Positions 46,117 through 55,322 of a stretch of 64,000 nt of DNA are shown piece after piece (the first letter of the stretch is position 1; each line of letters opens with the position of its first letter). The notes under the pieces are model-generated. The model was not told where the DNA came from. It did no database searches and saw nothing but the letters and a program-made list of their open reading frames with translations. The position numbers were made by a program, and so were the translations under genes. Source of the DNA: Neptuniibacter victor (lineage in GTDB: Bacteria > Pseudomonadota > Gammaproteobacteria > Pseudomonadales > Balneatricaceae); NCBI GenBank assembly GCA_027943745.1, contig AP025763.1, forward strand, positions 2,914,001 to 2,978,000, given 5' to 3'.

Positions 46117-47649
46117 ATGAACTATACACCAGAAAGATTAAACCCATTAAAAGCGTGTCGTTTGGGCTTAGACACCCATCAAGAGCTCACCATTTACTTA
46201 CGACAAGATTGCCCTGTCTGCCGATCTGAAGGCTTTTCTGCACTTTCGCGCGTCCTTGTCCATACAGAACAAAGGCATCTTATTGCGACCTTACATATGG
46301 TCACAAGCGATCTTTTAATGCCCGGTGAAATCGGTTTTTCAGAATCCACATGGAAACGAATGGAGCTGAGGGACAATACATCTGTGTGGCTATCCCACCC
46401 TAAACCGGTCCAATCTCTTTCCTATATCAGGGCCAAAGTTTACGGTAATGAGTTAAGTAGCGATCAACTCAGTGAAATTATCGACGATATTGTTGCCGGC
46501 AGATTCGCCGATGTCCACCTAGCCGCCTTCATCACAGCGTGCGGTGGCGACAAACTAAACATTCGCGAAATTACAGACTTAACTCAAGCCATGGTGAACT
46601 CTGGTAGCCAAATTGAGTGGGGGCTTCCAACCGTTGTGGATAAGCACTGCGTAGGAGGGCTCCCCGGCAACCGCACAACTCCCATTTTGGTCTCTATTCT
46701 AGCGGCAGCTGGCCTGACGATGCCTAAAACATCCTCAAGGGCGATTACATCACCTGCAGGCACTGCCGATACAATGGAAACACTGACTAATGTTAGTTTG
46801 AGCTTAGAGCAGATGCGCGCCGTTGTGGAACAAGAGGGAGGTTGTCTTGCTTGGGGAGGGTCGGTACGGTTATCACCGTCTGATGACCTACTAATTCAAG
46901 TTGAAAGAGCACTCGACATTGATAGTGAAGGCCAGCTGATCGCCTCTGTACTTTCTAAAAAAATTGCGGCGGGAGCAACGCACGTTGTCATAGATATTCC
47001 CGTTGGACCCACTGCTAAAGTAAGAAGTAATGAAGCAGCAGAAGTATTAGCGAATAACTTTAAGGCCGTTGCTAAAACATTGGGAATTACCATCAGTGTA
47101 CTTTTCACCGATGGCTCTCAACCTGTTGGGCGTGGAATAGGCCCAGCTTTGGAAGCGAGAGATATTTTAGAAGTCCTTCAAAATAAACCCAATATGCCTC
47201 TTGATCTAAGACAGCGCTCTGCAGAAGTCGCCGGTTCAGTACTAGAAATGGTCAATGAACTCCCTAAAGGGGAAGGCTACAAGGAAGCACTAAAAATACT
47301 CGATTCTGGCGCTGCATGGGAGAAATTTCAAGCGATCTGCCAAGCACAGGGATCTCTTAAAGCCCCGCCCATAGCGCCTTATCGATATGAGCTAATCGCT
47401 CAGGCCGGCGGTATCATTCACTGCATTGATAATAGAAAATTGGCCAAAGTAGCCAAGCTTGCCGGTGCACCAGCAGATTTAGCCGCGGGCGTAGATCTCC
47501 ATTGTAAAATATCTGATCACGTCGAACCCAATCAACCATTGCTGACCATTCATGCGGAAAGCTCCGGTGAACTCAGCTATGCCGTCGAATACCTCGAAGA
47601 GCATTTGGATATTATTGAGCTAACAACAGATAGAAAGGCGAAGACATGA
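46117..47649 (+). CDS. archaeal-type nucleoside/nucleotide phosphorylase (AMP phosphorylase-like)
   Basis: A 510-residue member of the thymidine-phosphorylase fold with the N-terminal extra beta domain of archaeal AMP phosphorylases (~503 residues), which is absent from bacterial DeoA (~440). Catalytic/phosphate motifs are KHCVGGLPGNRTTPI (near 172-190) and SSRAITSPAGTADTMETL. By the family it should phosphorolyse a nucleoside 5'-monophosphate (AMP giving ribose 1,5-bisphosphate) or a nucleoside; the substrate is inferred. GGGAG precedes the ATG. It overlaps the PRPP-synthetase-like gene by 4 bp (ATGA), so a joint pathway in nucleotide-ribose salvage is likely. Confidence 0.85.
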   Translation: MNYTPERLNPLKACRLGLDTHQELTIYLRQDCPVCRSEGFSALSRVLVHTEQRHLIATLHMVTSDLLMPGEIGFSESTWKRMELRDNTSVWLSHPKPVQSLSYIRAKVYGNELSSDQLSEIIDDIVAGRFADVHLAAFITACGGDKLNIREITDLTQAMVNSGSQIEWGLPTVVDKHCVGGLPGNRTTPILVSILAAAGLTMPKTSSRAITSPAGTADTMETLTNVSLSLEQMRAVVEQEGGCLAWGGSVRLSPSDDLLIQVERALDIDSEGQLIASVLSKKIAAGATHVVIDIPVGPTAKVRSNEAAEVLANNFKAVAKTLGITISVLFTDGSQPVGRGIGPALEARDILEVLQNKPNMPLDLRQRSAEVAGSVLEMVNELPKGEGYKEALKILDSGAAWEKFQAICQAQGSLKAPPIAPYRYELIAQAGGIIHCIDNRKLAKVAKLAGAPADLAAGVDLHCKISDHVEPNQPLLTIHAESSGELSYAVEYLEEHLDIIELTTDRKAKT

Positions 47650-48542
47650 ACCCCATTCTTTTTAATTTAGATTCTGACCCGAACTTAGCTAATGATATTT
47701 TAAGCACGCTTAACGCAGAACCGGGAAGACTAGAAACACGCCATTTCCCCGACGGCGAAAGCTACGTTCGCGTTTTAAGTGATTGCAAAGAACGCTCAAT
47801 TATTATTTTTTGCAATCTGTTTCAGCCAGATGACAAGATTTTACGTCTGCTCTTTTTAGCTTCTACCTTAAAAGAACTTGGGGCAAAACGTGTCGGCCTT
47901 TGTACGCCATATTTACCCTACATGAGACAAGACAAACGCTTTAAAACGGGGGAATGTATCACCTCTCGCCCGTTTGCTGAGTTACTCTCTACACATTTAG
48001 ATTGGCTGGTAACACTTGACCCCCACTTACATCGCTACCACTCCCTAGATGAGATCTATTCGTTAGAAAGTCATGTTGTGCACGCGGCCCCTCTGATCGC
48101 CCACTGGATTAATGAACATATAGAACAACCTTTATTAATTGGACCTGACAGCGAAAGTGAGCAGTGGGTATCTGAAGTAGCAAAGCTGGCCAAAGCGCCC
48201 TTCCAGGTATTAACCAAAATACGCTCGGGTGATTATGATGTTGATGTGTCAATTCCAGACGTAGAAAAATGGCATCAACATACCCCAATACTCGTTGATG
48301 ACATCATATCCAGTGGCAAAACGATGCAAGAAACAGTTAACCACCTTAAAACTGCCGGATTATCAAAACCTTACTGTATCGGCGTACACGGTCTATTCGC
48401 TGGCTCAGCTTATGCCGATCTCTCAAGCAGCGCTAATATTGTGACATGTAATAGCGTTCCTCATGAGAGTAACGCAATAGATATCAGTACAGCACTCTCT
48501 CATGCCATCGCACGTTGTATAACGCCGGAGAACGATGACTAA
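47646..48542 (+). CDS. ribose-phosphate pyrophosphokinase-like protein (atypical)
   Basis: A 298-residue PRPP-synthetase family member. Recognised are RHFPDGESYVRV, LPYMRQDKRFKTGE, VTLDPHLHRYHS (flanking the ATP/Mg site) and the phosphate-binding loop LVDDIISSGKTM. It is divergent from housekeeping Prs. The usual GGxxRA segment is replaced by GPDSESEQWVSE, so the regulatory and hexamer contacts may differ. It is translationally coupled (4-bp overlap) to the AMP-phosphorylase-like gene upstream and overlaps the AlkB-like gene downstream by 8 bp. A role on a phosphorylase product such as ribose 1,5-bisphosphate or ribose 5-phosphate is inferred. Confidence 0.85.
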   Translation: MNPILFNLDSDPNLANDILSTLNAEPGRLETRHFPDGESYVRVLSDCKERSIIIFCNLFQPDDKILRLLFLASTLKELGAKRVGLCTPYLPYMRQDKRFKTGECITSRPFAELLSTHLDWLVTLDPHLHRYHSLDEIYSLESHVVHAAPLIAHWINEHIEQPLLIGPDSESEQWVSEVAKLAKAPFQVLTKIRSGDYDVDVSIPDVEKWHQHTPILVDDIISSGKTMQETVNHLKTAGLSKPYCIGVHGLFAGSAYADLSSSANIVTCNSVPHESNAIDISTALSHAIARCITPENDD

Positions 48543-49107
48543 ACCTGATTACTGGCTCAAACAAAATTTTCTCTCGCAAACTGAATCCCAGCATCTATTT
48601 GCGACATTAGAAAATGAAATCGCTTGGCGCCAAGACACGATAAAGATGTTTGGCAAAGAGATAAAAATTCCAAGATTACAACATTTCATGGGCGATAAAG
48701 GGATAGAGTATCGTTACTCTAATACGACACTCACTGCCTCCGAATGGCACCCATCTGTTAATGAACTAAGGAAAAACTTGGAAACGTTAACCCAACTTAA
48801 TTTCAACGCGGTTTTATTAAATTACTATCGTGATGGCAAAGATAGTATGGGCTGGCATAGTGACGATGAACCTGAACTCGGCCCTGATCCAATTATTGCT
48901 AGCATTTCACTGGGTGCCAATCGACGTTTTCTTCTCAGAAATAAAAAAAATCCAAAACAGCAAAAGAATGAATTACTGTTAGAGAGCGGATCTTTACTAT
49001 GGATGGGTCCAACCCTCCAGCGTGACTGGCAGCACAGTTTGCCTCGAACGGCTAAAAATATCTCTCCTAGGATCAACCTCACCTTTCGGTACTTTCCAAA
49101 GAAATGA
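48535..49107 (+). CDS. AlkB-like 2-oxoglutarate/Fe(II) dioxygenase
   Basis: A 190-residue member of the AlkB/ALKBH2 group, which repairs methylated bases by oxidative demethylation. The iron triad is H-x-D in MGWHSDDEPELG and a C-terminal His (WQHSLPR). The 2-oxoglutarate Arg lies in RINLTFRYFP. NYYRDGKDSMGWHSDDE is the typical lead-in (NxYxxGxDxMGxHxDxE). It overlaps the PRPP-synthetase-like gene by 8 bp, so it is the last gene of a three-gene operon. Whether it acts on DNA, RNA or free nucleotides is unknown. Confidence 0.9.
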   Translation: MTKPDYWLKQNFLSQTESQHLFATLENEIAWRQDTIKMFGKEIKIPRLQHFMGDKGIEYRYSNTTLTASEWHPSVNELRKNLETLTQLNFNAVLLNYYRDGKDSMGWHSDDEPELGPDPIIASISLGANRRFLLRNKKNPKQQKNELLLESGSLLWMGPTLQRDWQHSLPRTAKNISPRINLTFRYFPKK

Positions 49108-49203
49108 CAGCATTTAACAAAGATCAGGGTAACCGATTTCACTACAGTAAGTTATACTCCCCTCACACCATGAAAGTACCATAAAAATAATTAAGACTTA
49201 TCC

Positions 49204-51846
49204 ATGAACCGCAGTGCTTTAACACAAAACCCTTCGATAGAAGGTAAACCGAGCTCGGATGAATTAAATACAATTTTAAAACTCCAGAGCCAAGTTTTAG
49301 AAAAAGTTGTGCAGGACACCACACCAGAACAGATCTTTGATGATATTTGCCGATTCATTGAACAAGCTGTACCGAACTGTGTTGCCTCTATCATGCTCTT
49401 CAATCCAGGCAGAACACACTTAGATGTAGTCTGCGCGCCCAGCATTCCTGATGAAGCGATCAACTTATTAAACGGTTTAGTTCCAGGCGAAGGTGCAGGA
49501 TCTTGTGGCACCTCAGTGTTTCTAAGCAAGCCTGTATACGTGATAAATACAGGTGATGATGAACGCTGGGAACAACTAAGACATATTGCTACACAGTTTG
49601 GTATTAAAGCGTGTTGGTCCTACCCAATACGTATCGATGCAAACCAAGTATCAGGCAGCATCGCTATCTCCAGTTTCAAGCCCCGTGAACCCAGCTCTTT
49701 TCATGCACAATTACTAGAAGCGGCTTCCAATATTATTGGTATTGTTTTAAAGCGCCTCGATTCACAAAAGCACATCGCCAATACCGAGAACCTTCTACAA
49801 AATATAACGAAAGCGATGCCTGGCGTTGTCTACCAATATCGACTAACAACCCAACAGCAGCAAGAGTTTACTTATCTAGGCCCAGGTATAGAACAGATTT
49901 CCGGGATCAGTGCGGAAGATGCGACCAACGATTTTGGCCTCTTTTGGAAGCAGGTTCATCCCGAAGACCAAGCGGCACTTTGGTCCAGCATTATCCACAC
50001 CAGTCAGCACTCACTCCCTTGGAGTCATGAATTTCGTGTTTATCATCGAAACGGTGAACTACGCTGGATACGAGGCTCATCGCTTCCTGAATTAAAAGAA
50101 CTCGATGGCAGCCAGCTATGGAATGGCGTACTGCTAGACATTACGCCAGAGAAAGCAACGATAGAACAGCTAAGATTGGCAGGCATAGCATTTTCAAGCA
50201 CAAACGAAGGGATAATGATTGCAGATAAAAATAATAAAATTATTGATATCAATCGAGCTTATCAAAACATCTGTGGTTATTCGCGCGAAGAAATTGTTGG
50301 GCTGAGCCCGTCCCTGTTTAAATCGGATCGACACAGCAAAGAGTTTTACCAAGCTATCTGGAATGATTTAGAACATAAGAAGCACTGGCAAGGTGAAATT
50401 TGGAACCGAAGAAAAAATGGAGAAGTGGTGCCTCATTGGGTCAATATAAACGCTGTTTATGATCCGATAAGCAAAGCCCTTACTCATTATGTTAGTGTTG
50501 TAGCAGATATCAGCAATATTAAAGCATCCGAAGCAAAGCTATCACATATCGCTCATCATGATGCCCTTACCAATTTACCCAATAGATTGCTTTTCAGTGC
50601 TCATCTAGACCATGCCTTAACTCATCGCAATCCTGATGAGAAAATCGCAATGCTGCACCTCGACTTAGACCGCTTCAAACATATTAACGACACCCTAGGT
50701 CACAGTTATGGTGATCAACTTTTATTACAAGTTACAGAACGCCTTACCAAGACGCTAGACCCCAGGGACACCATTGCTAGGATAGGTGGCGATGAGTTTG
50801 CAATTCTGGTTGAGGAATTGGAGCATGCAGCCGATGCTTCGGCCATTGCAGACAAAATTGTTGATGCTATGGAACAGCCCTTTGTGTTGAATGGCAATGA
50901 CTACTTCACCACAGCGAGCATCGGTATCGCACTCGCTCCAGATCATGGTGATGACATTGATACACTAAGTAAAAATGCAGATATCTCCTTGAATCAAGCT
51001 AAAGACTTAGGTCGAAACAACTATGCTTTTTTCCAACCAGAGTTATCTGAAAGTGTTGAAGAGTGGATCAAGCTAGAACCTCAACTACGCAAGGCCTTAC
51101 TTGAAAAACAGTTTACACTGTTTTATCAGCCGCAGATGGACAGTACAGGCAATAATATCGTAGGCGCAGAAGCACTTATTCGTTGGATCCACCCCGAACT
51201 GGGTATTGTCCCACCCAATCAATTTCTCTCCATTGCGGAAGAGATAGGACTCATGAATAAGATTGGTGACTGGGTGCTTGAAGAGGCATTTAGCCAACTA
51301 TCCACATGGCGACAATCCGGCCTTACTGACTTCCGGTTAGCGATTAACCTTGCAAGTGACCAGATTACGAAACAAAACCTTCCAGAAAAAATCAGCTCAC
51401 TGCTAACCACCTATGATATTCCCCCAGATATGGTGGAATTAGAGATTTTAGAAACCTTTTTACTAGAACATGAAAAAGAATCAACACAGACATTTAAAGA
51501 GCTCCGAGAGCTTGGCATTAACTTAGCACTTGATGATTTCGGTACTGGTTACTCCTCTCTTAGCTATCTAAAGCAACTACCGATTAACAAAGTAAAAATT
51601 GACCAATCATTAGTAAGAGATATTCCGGAAGATCCTAATGATGAAGCCATCGCCAAAGCGGTTATTCTTTTAGGGCATACATTAGATCTTAAAGTCTGCG
51701 CTGAAGGCGTAGAAACAAGTGAGCAACGCGCATTCCTTGAACTAGAGAAGTGCGACCAGCTTCAAGGATACTTATTTAGTAAACCCATTGATAAAGCCGC
51801 ATTTACTGAGTTCCTTAAAGTGCAAAATAGACTGTTTCCACAATAG
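49204..51846 (+). CDS. GAF-PAS-PAS-GGDEF-EAL cyclic-di-GMP protein
   Basis: A cytoplasmic 880-residue signalling protein with no membrane segments. Domain order: GAF (~25-190, GSCGTSVFLSKPVYV), PAS (~200-325), PAS (~325-445, NRAYQNICGYSREEIVGLSP), GGDEF (~450-610, GGDEF at 528-532), EAL (~625-875, EAL at 656-658, DDFGTGYSSLSYLKQLP). Both active-site motifs look intact, so it may both make and degrade c-di-GMP. The inhibitory I-site is absent (DPRD instead of RxxD five residues before GGDEF). The ligands of GAF and PAS are unknown. It follows the AlkB-like gene after 97 bp and its ribosome-binding site is weak. Confidence 0.93.
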   Translation: MNRSALTQNPSIEGKPSSDELNTILKLQSQVLEKVVQDTTPEQIFDDICRFIEQAVPNCVASIMLFNPGRTHLDVVCAPSIPDEAINLLNGLVPGEGAGSCGTSVFLSKPVYVINTGDDERWEQLRHIATQFGIKACWSYPIRIDANQVSGSIAISSFKPREPSSFHAQLLEAASNIIGIVLKRLDSQKHIANTENLLQNITKAMPGVVYQYRLTTQQQQEFTYLGPGIEQISGISAEDATNDFGLFWKQVHPEDQAALWSSIIHTSQHSLPWSHEFRVYHRNGELRWIRGSSLPELKELDGSQLWNGVLLDITPEKATIEQLRLAGIAFSSTNEGIMIADKNNKIIDINRAYQNICGYSREEIVGLSPSLFKSDRHSKEFYQAIWNDLEHKKHWQGEIWNRRKNGEVVPHWVNINAVYDPISKALTHYVSVVADISNIKASEAKLSHIAHHDALTNLPNRLLFSAHLDHALTHRNPDEKIAMLHLDLDRFKHINDTLGHSYGDQLLLQVTERLTKTLDPRDTIARIGGDEFAILVEELEHAADASAIADKIVDAMEQPFVLNGNDYFTTASIGIALAPDHGDDIDTLSKNADISLNQAKDLGRNNYAFFQPELSESVEEWIKLEPQLRKALLEKQFTLFYQPQMDSTGNNIVGAEALIRWIHPELGIVPPNQFLSIAEEIGLMNKIGDWVLEEAFSQLSTWRQSGLTDFRLAINLASDQITKQNLPEKISSLLTTYDIPPDMVELEILETFLLEHEKESTQTFKELRELGINLALDDFGTGYSSLSYLKQLPINKVKIDQSLVRDIPEDPNDEAIAKAVILLGHTLDLKVCAEGVETSEQRAFLELEKCDQLQGYLFSKPIDKAAFTEFLKVQNRLFPQ

Positions 51847-51860
51847 GCCGCCTCAGCTCA

Positions 51861-52322
51861 TCAGCTGGCGCGGTTAGGAAGTAGAGATTCCCATTTAACC
51901 ACCCAAGGTAAGGCCTCATCCTCAGGGGCCATTGTTTCACACGCATCGATAAACAGAATCTCATCCAAACGCGTTAGCTTAAGCTCTTGAAATAGCCCGT
52001 CCATTAAACAGCCTGCTTCTGCAAAGTTATCATACGAACTATCACCTAATGCAATCACTCCGTAGTACTTAGCGGGCAATATCGGTAATCGATCTTTTAA
52101 CTGGCAGTAGAGCATTAATAGCGTATCCGGAATTTCACCCTGCCCCGTCGTTGAAGTCACAATCAAAAAAACATCCACCCCAGAATCCATAACATCCTCT
52201 ATCTGAGACTGACGAGCAATCGACACCAGATGCCCCTCTGATCTCAAACTATCAGCACAGATCTCAGCCACATCAAGTGCATTCCCATACACAGTTCCAA
52301 CTAAAATTTTGATATTTGCCAT
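51861..52322 (-). CDS. flavodoxin-like protein
   Basis: A 153-residue FMN-binding electron carrier, MioC/CysJ-type domain. The phosphate loop is VGTVYGNALDVAE (TxxGN class). Later loops are TSTTGQGEIPDT and ALGDSSYDNFAEAG, which close over the flavin. It is convergent with the GGDEF-EAL gene (14 bp apart). Its redox partner is unknown; a ferredoxin-dependent role with the indolepyruvate oxidoreductase is not shown. Confidence 0.9.
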   Translation of the reverse strand: MANIKILVGTVYGNALDVAEICADSLRSEGHLVSIARQSQIEDVMDSGVDVFLIVTSTTGQGEIPDTLLMLYCQLKDRLPILPAKYYGVIALGDSSYDNFAEAGCLMDGLFQELKLTRLDEILFIDACETMAPEDEALPWVVKWESLLPNRAS

Positions 52323-52469
52323 TTAAATACTCACTGCCTTACAAACCTTAAGAAAGGGAAAAATCACAGGTACGAACTAGCTTTTTATACTATCGATCAA
52401 AAAGCAATACTGGCATTCGGGTTCCTTACATCTACACTACATATATATTCTATTTGAGGGGGATAGAAA

Positions 52470-52790
52470 ATGGGTAACGAAAGCTTATCAAAACTTCTGA
52501 ATAAATGGGAAAACCGTGCTCGGAATATTAATGGACGAAAAGAAGAAACCCTATCAATCTACCAATGTGACTCCATAAAACTAGAAGCGCTTTCGAGGAT
52601 GTATAAGCTCTCCAAAGCCGATGTCGTTTCTACACTCATTCACGAAGCACTTAACGAATTAGAAGCGAAAATGCCCTATATCCCAGGCAATAAAGTGATA
52701 CGAATTGAAGATGGTGAAGAGATTTACGAAGATGCTGGGCCCATGCCTCGCTATCTAGAGGAACAAAAAAAACTATTGGATGCCAGCTAA
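52470..52790 (+). CDS. pilin-assembly-like (type 1 pili tip component annotation) small protein
   Basis: A 106-residue protein resembling a Pseudomonas conserved family that carries this doubtful annotation. Features: N-terminal KLLNKWENRA, central IKLEALSRMYKLSKADVVST that looks like a ribbon-helix-helix core, and LNELEAKMPYIPGNKVIRIE followed by EIYEDAGPMPRYLEEQ. It has no signal peptide, so it is cytoplasmic and unlikely to be a structural pilus tip. A regulatory (RHH-like) role fits better but is inference. GAGGGGG precedes the ATG. Single gene. Confidence 0.75.
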   Translation: MGNESLSKLLNKWENRARNINGRKEETLSIYQCDSIKLEALSRMYKLSKADVVSTLIHEALNELEAKMPYIPGNKVIRIEDGEEIYEDAGPMPRYLEEQKKLLDAS

Positions 52791-52845
52791 CCTCCTATCC
52801 GGATGTAACTCTACAATCAGAGAGAACATCTAAATTTTGATATAA

Positions 52846-52878
52846 AAAAACCGTTGAGATAAATATCCAACGGTTTTT
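52846..52878. terminator. bidirectional intrinsic terminator
   Basis: AAAAACCGTTG (52846-52856) pairs with CAACGGTTTTT (52868-52878) across an 11-base loop, between convergent genes 52470-52790 and the cytochrome c gene. Confidence 0.85.
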
Positions 52879-52899
52879 ATCAATGAGATCCAAATATCT

Positions 52900-53277
52900 C
52901 TACAATGTTTTCAAATAAGCAATCAGATAATCCTGCTCAGCCTTATCTGTAATTTCAACATGACGCATTCGGGTTCCTGGTACAAACTGATCATTACCCG
53001 CAATCCACTTACGTAGATTCTCTGCCGTCCAAGTAATATCAGAATTGCGCAAGGCATCTGAATAAGCAAAACGCGGTAAAGAGGCAGCTTTACGCTGGTA
53101 AACCCCAATTAAACTTGGCCCAAATGCATTTTTACTGGAATCCAGTGAATGGCAAGCCGTGCATTTGTTGAAGATATCTTTACCTGCAGCTTGCATCATC
53201 GCTTCAGTATCTGCCACAGCAACAGATGAAACAGAGATAGATGCAGCTAAACCCATTACTGCTAGTTTAGTTTTCAT
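52900..53277 (-). CDS. class I cytochrome c, monoheme
   Basis: A periplasmic electron carrier, 125-residue precursor. The signal peptide ends near SVAVADTEA. The heme site is CTACH (residues ~39-43), with FGPSLIGVY after it. The axial Met is likely in GTRMRHV near the C-terminus, the pattern of cytochrome c2/c550-like class I proteins. The start is the ATG at 53277; the ATG at 53283 lies against the GAGGGG ribosome-binding site and is less well spaced. Single gene with a terminator. Confidence 0.92.
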   Translation of the reverse strand: MKTKLAVMGLAASISVSSVAVADTEAMMQAAGKDIFNKCTACHSLDSSKNAFGPSLIGVYQRKAASLPRFAYSDALRNSDITWTAENLRKWIAGNDQFVPGTRMRHVEITDKAEQDYLIAYLKTL

Positions 53278-53423
53278 TTTCATTCCCCTCTAAATGAATA
53301 AAATGATTAGAGGTCAGTATATTCCCTATTGCAGCGCACAACTGTTGGCCTTGAGAATGAAATTATAACCAGACATAAAGTAGGTATTTTTTAGATCATT
53401 AGCACTATTCCCTTATATACAAA

Positions 53424-53445
53424 AAACGCAGCCGAAGCTGCGTTT
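53424..53445 (-). terminator. intrinsic terminator of fumarase
   Basis: AAACGCAGC (53424-53432) pairs with GCTGCGTTT (53437-53445) over a CGAA loop, and the minus strand continues TTTGTATA. It lies just after the fumarase stop at 53466. Confidence 0.85.
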
Positions 53446-53465
53446 AGTATGACTAAGGGGGAAGA

Positions 53466-54971
53466 TTACACTTGCTTAGCAATAATATCTTTCCACTTGG
53501 CCGGGCCCGTTGTATGCACGGATTCACCCGAAGTATCAACGGCGACAGTAACAGGCATATCTTTTACTTCAAACTCATAGATAGCCTCCATCCCCATCTC
53601 TGGGAACGCCAACACTTTAGCATCAGTAATTGCTTTAGAAACCAAATAAGCAGCACCACCTACCGCCATTAGATAAACCGCTTCGTTATCTTTAATGGCT
53701 TCAATCGCAATTGGACCACGCTCAGACTTACCAATCATGCCTAGCAAGCCAGTGCTTTCTAGAATTTGACGGGTAAATTTATCCATACGCGTTGCTGTTG
53801 TCGGGCCAGCAGGGCCAACCACTTCGCCTTCCACTGGATCAACCGGACCTACGTAATAGATAAAGCGCCCTTTCAGATCAACGGGCAGCTCTTCACCGTT
53901 ATCCAGCATCTCTATCATTCGCTTATGCGCGGCATCACGCCCAGTTAACATCTTGCCATTTAACAAGACTGTTTCACCAACCTGCCACTCTTTCACCGCT
54001 TCAGGCGTAATCTCATCTAGATTAACCCGTCGTGTTGTTTCACCGACTTCAAATGTAACCTCTGGCCAATCATCTAAACTTGGCGGTGTTAAGACAGCCG
54101 GGCCTGTACCATTCAATGTGAAATGCGTATGACGCGTTGCTGCACAGTTTGGAATCATACACACAGGCAAAGAAGCTGCATGTGTCGGATAATCCATGAT
54201 TTTGACATCCATAATCGTTGTCAAACCACCTAAACCTTGAGCCCCTATGCCTAAATCATTCACTGCATCCATAATTTCGAGACGCAGCTCTTCTACGCGA
54301 TTCTGCGGGCCTCGCTCGCGCAGTTCATGGATATCGATAGGATCCATCAATGATTCTTTTGCCATCACTGCAGCTTTTTCTGCAGTACCACCAATACCTA
54401 TGCCTAGCATGCCTGGCGGACACCAACCAGCTCCCATGGTAGGGACCGTTTTAACAATCCAATCAACAATGCTGTCGGATGGGTTCAGCATCACCATTTT
54501 AGATTTGTTTTCTGAACCACCGCCCTTAGCGGCCACATGTACCTCAACCTCATCACCCTCAACAATCTCATAGTGAATAACAGCAGGGGTATTGTCTTTT
54601 GTGTTTTGACGCTTGCCTGCCGGGTCAGCCAAAATTGAAGCACGAAGAACATTATCCGGGTTCATATACGCTTGACGAACACCTTCGTTAACCATATCGG
54701 TTACGTTCATCTTTGCATCCCACTGCACATTCATACCTACTTTCAAGAAAACAGTAACAATACCGGTATCTTGGCAAATAGGTCGCTTACCTTCCGCACA
54801 CATACGAGAATTGATTAATATCTGCGCCATAGCGTCTTTGGCCGCAGAGTTCTCTTCTTTTAGATAGGCTTCGTGCACGCCCTTAACAAAATCGATCGGG
54901 TGGTAATATGAGATGAACTGCAATGCATCAGCAACGCTGCTGATGAAATCGTCTTGACGGATTACGCTCAT
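53466..54971 (-). CDS. fumA: class I (Fe-S) fumarate hydratase
   Basis: TCA-cycle conversion of fumarate to malate by an O2-sensitive [4Fe-4S] enzyme. The 501-residue chain fuses the alpha domain (N-terminal, RPICQDTGIVTVF; AAKGGGSENKSKMVML; GAGWCPPGMLGIGIGGT) and the beta domain (C-terminal, GPTTATRMDKF, GGAAYLVSK), as in FumA/FumB. Cluster cysteines include C in CQDTG, C in MIPNCAATRHTHF, and one in the WCPPG segment. The frame is open to 55001, but MSVIRQDDFISSVADALQ and GGAG eight bases upstream set the start at 54971. The shorter open chain is near E. coli FumA (548) less its extensions. No oxygen-regulated site was recognised upstream. Confidence 0.93.
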   Translation of the reverse strand: MSVIRQDDFISSVADALQFISYYHPIDFVKGVHEAYLKEENSAAKDAMAQILINSRMCAEGKRPICQDTGIVTVFLKVGMNVQWDAKMNVTDMVNEGVRQAYMNPDNVLRASILADPAGKRQNTKDNTPAVIHYEIVEGDEVEVHVAAKGGGSENKSKMVMLNPSDSIVDWIVKTVPTMGAGWCPPGMLGIGIGGTAEKAAVMAKESLMDPIDIHELRERGPQNRVEELRLEIMDAVNDLGIGAQGLGGLTTIMDVKIMDYPTHAASLPVCMIPNCAATRHTHFTLNGTGPAVLTPPSLDDWPEVTFEVGETTRRVNLDEITPEAVKEWQVGETVLLNGKMLTGRDAAHKRMIEMLDNGEELPVDLKGRFIYYVGPVDPVEGEVVGPAGPTTATRMDKFTRQILESTGLLGMIGKSERGPIAIEAIKDNEAVYLMAVGGAAYLVSKAITDAKVLAFPEMGMEAIYEFEVKDMPVTVAVDTSGESVHTTGPAKWKDIIAKQV

Positions 54972-55322
54972 TCGGAGACTCCAAGTAAGGCTTCTTGTCA
55001 TTAAGGGATGAGGTTTTGAAGATTTTAGAGGGCAGTTATTTATATGAATGCCTTAGCTAAAATCATCACCCATTAGCACTCTCTCTCAGGAGAGCTTGAA
55101 CTGGGGCAAGTATACACCAAAAGTATTGAGATTCGGTGTCCGGCATTGGTATTAGTTAATAGCACTTTTTATAACAATCAATTCGTTTTCTGAGCGTAGC
55201 CCTACGTCATTAATGAGGTAAGTATGCAATTCCATACATTGAACCAACACAACCTCACCCGATCTCTACACAGCGGCCGTACACACTCAATTCAATAACA
55301 CTCTAGCCATTCATCAAAAGAG
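54972..55322. other. 351-bp region between fumarase and UbiA-family gene
   Basis: No gene. It contains the fumarase promoter and leader. Small dyads are CTCTC-tca-GGAGAG near 55085 and CGTAG-cc-CTACG near 55195. No FNR/Anr-like site was recognised. Confidence 0.5.

Noticed and set aside
54247-54573. Plus-strand open frame opposite fumarase.
   Set aside because: Antisense to conserved fumarase core; Ser/Pro-rich shadow.
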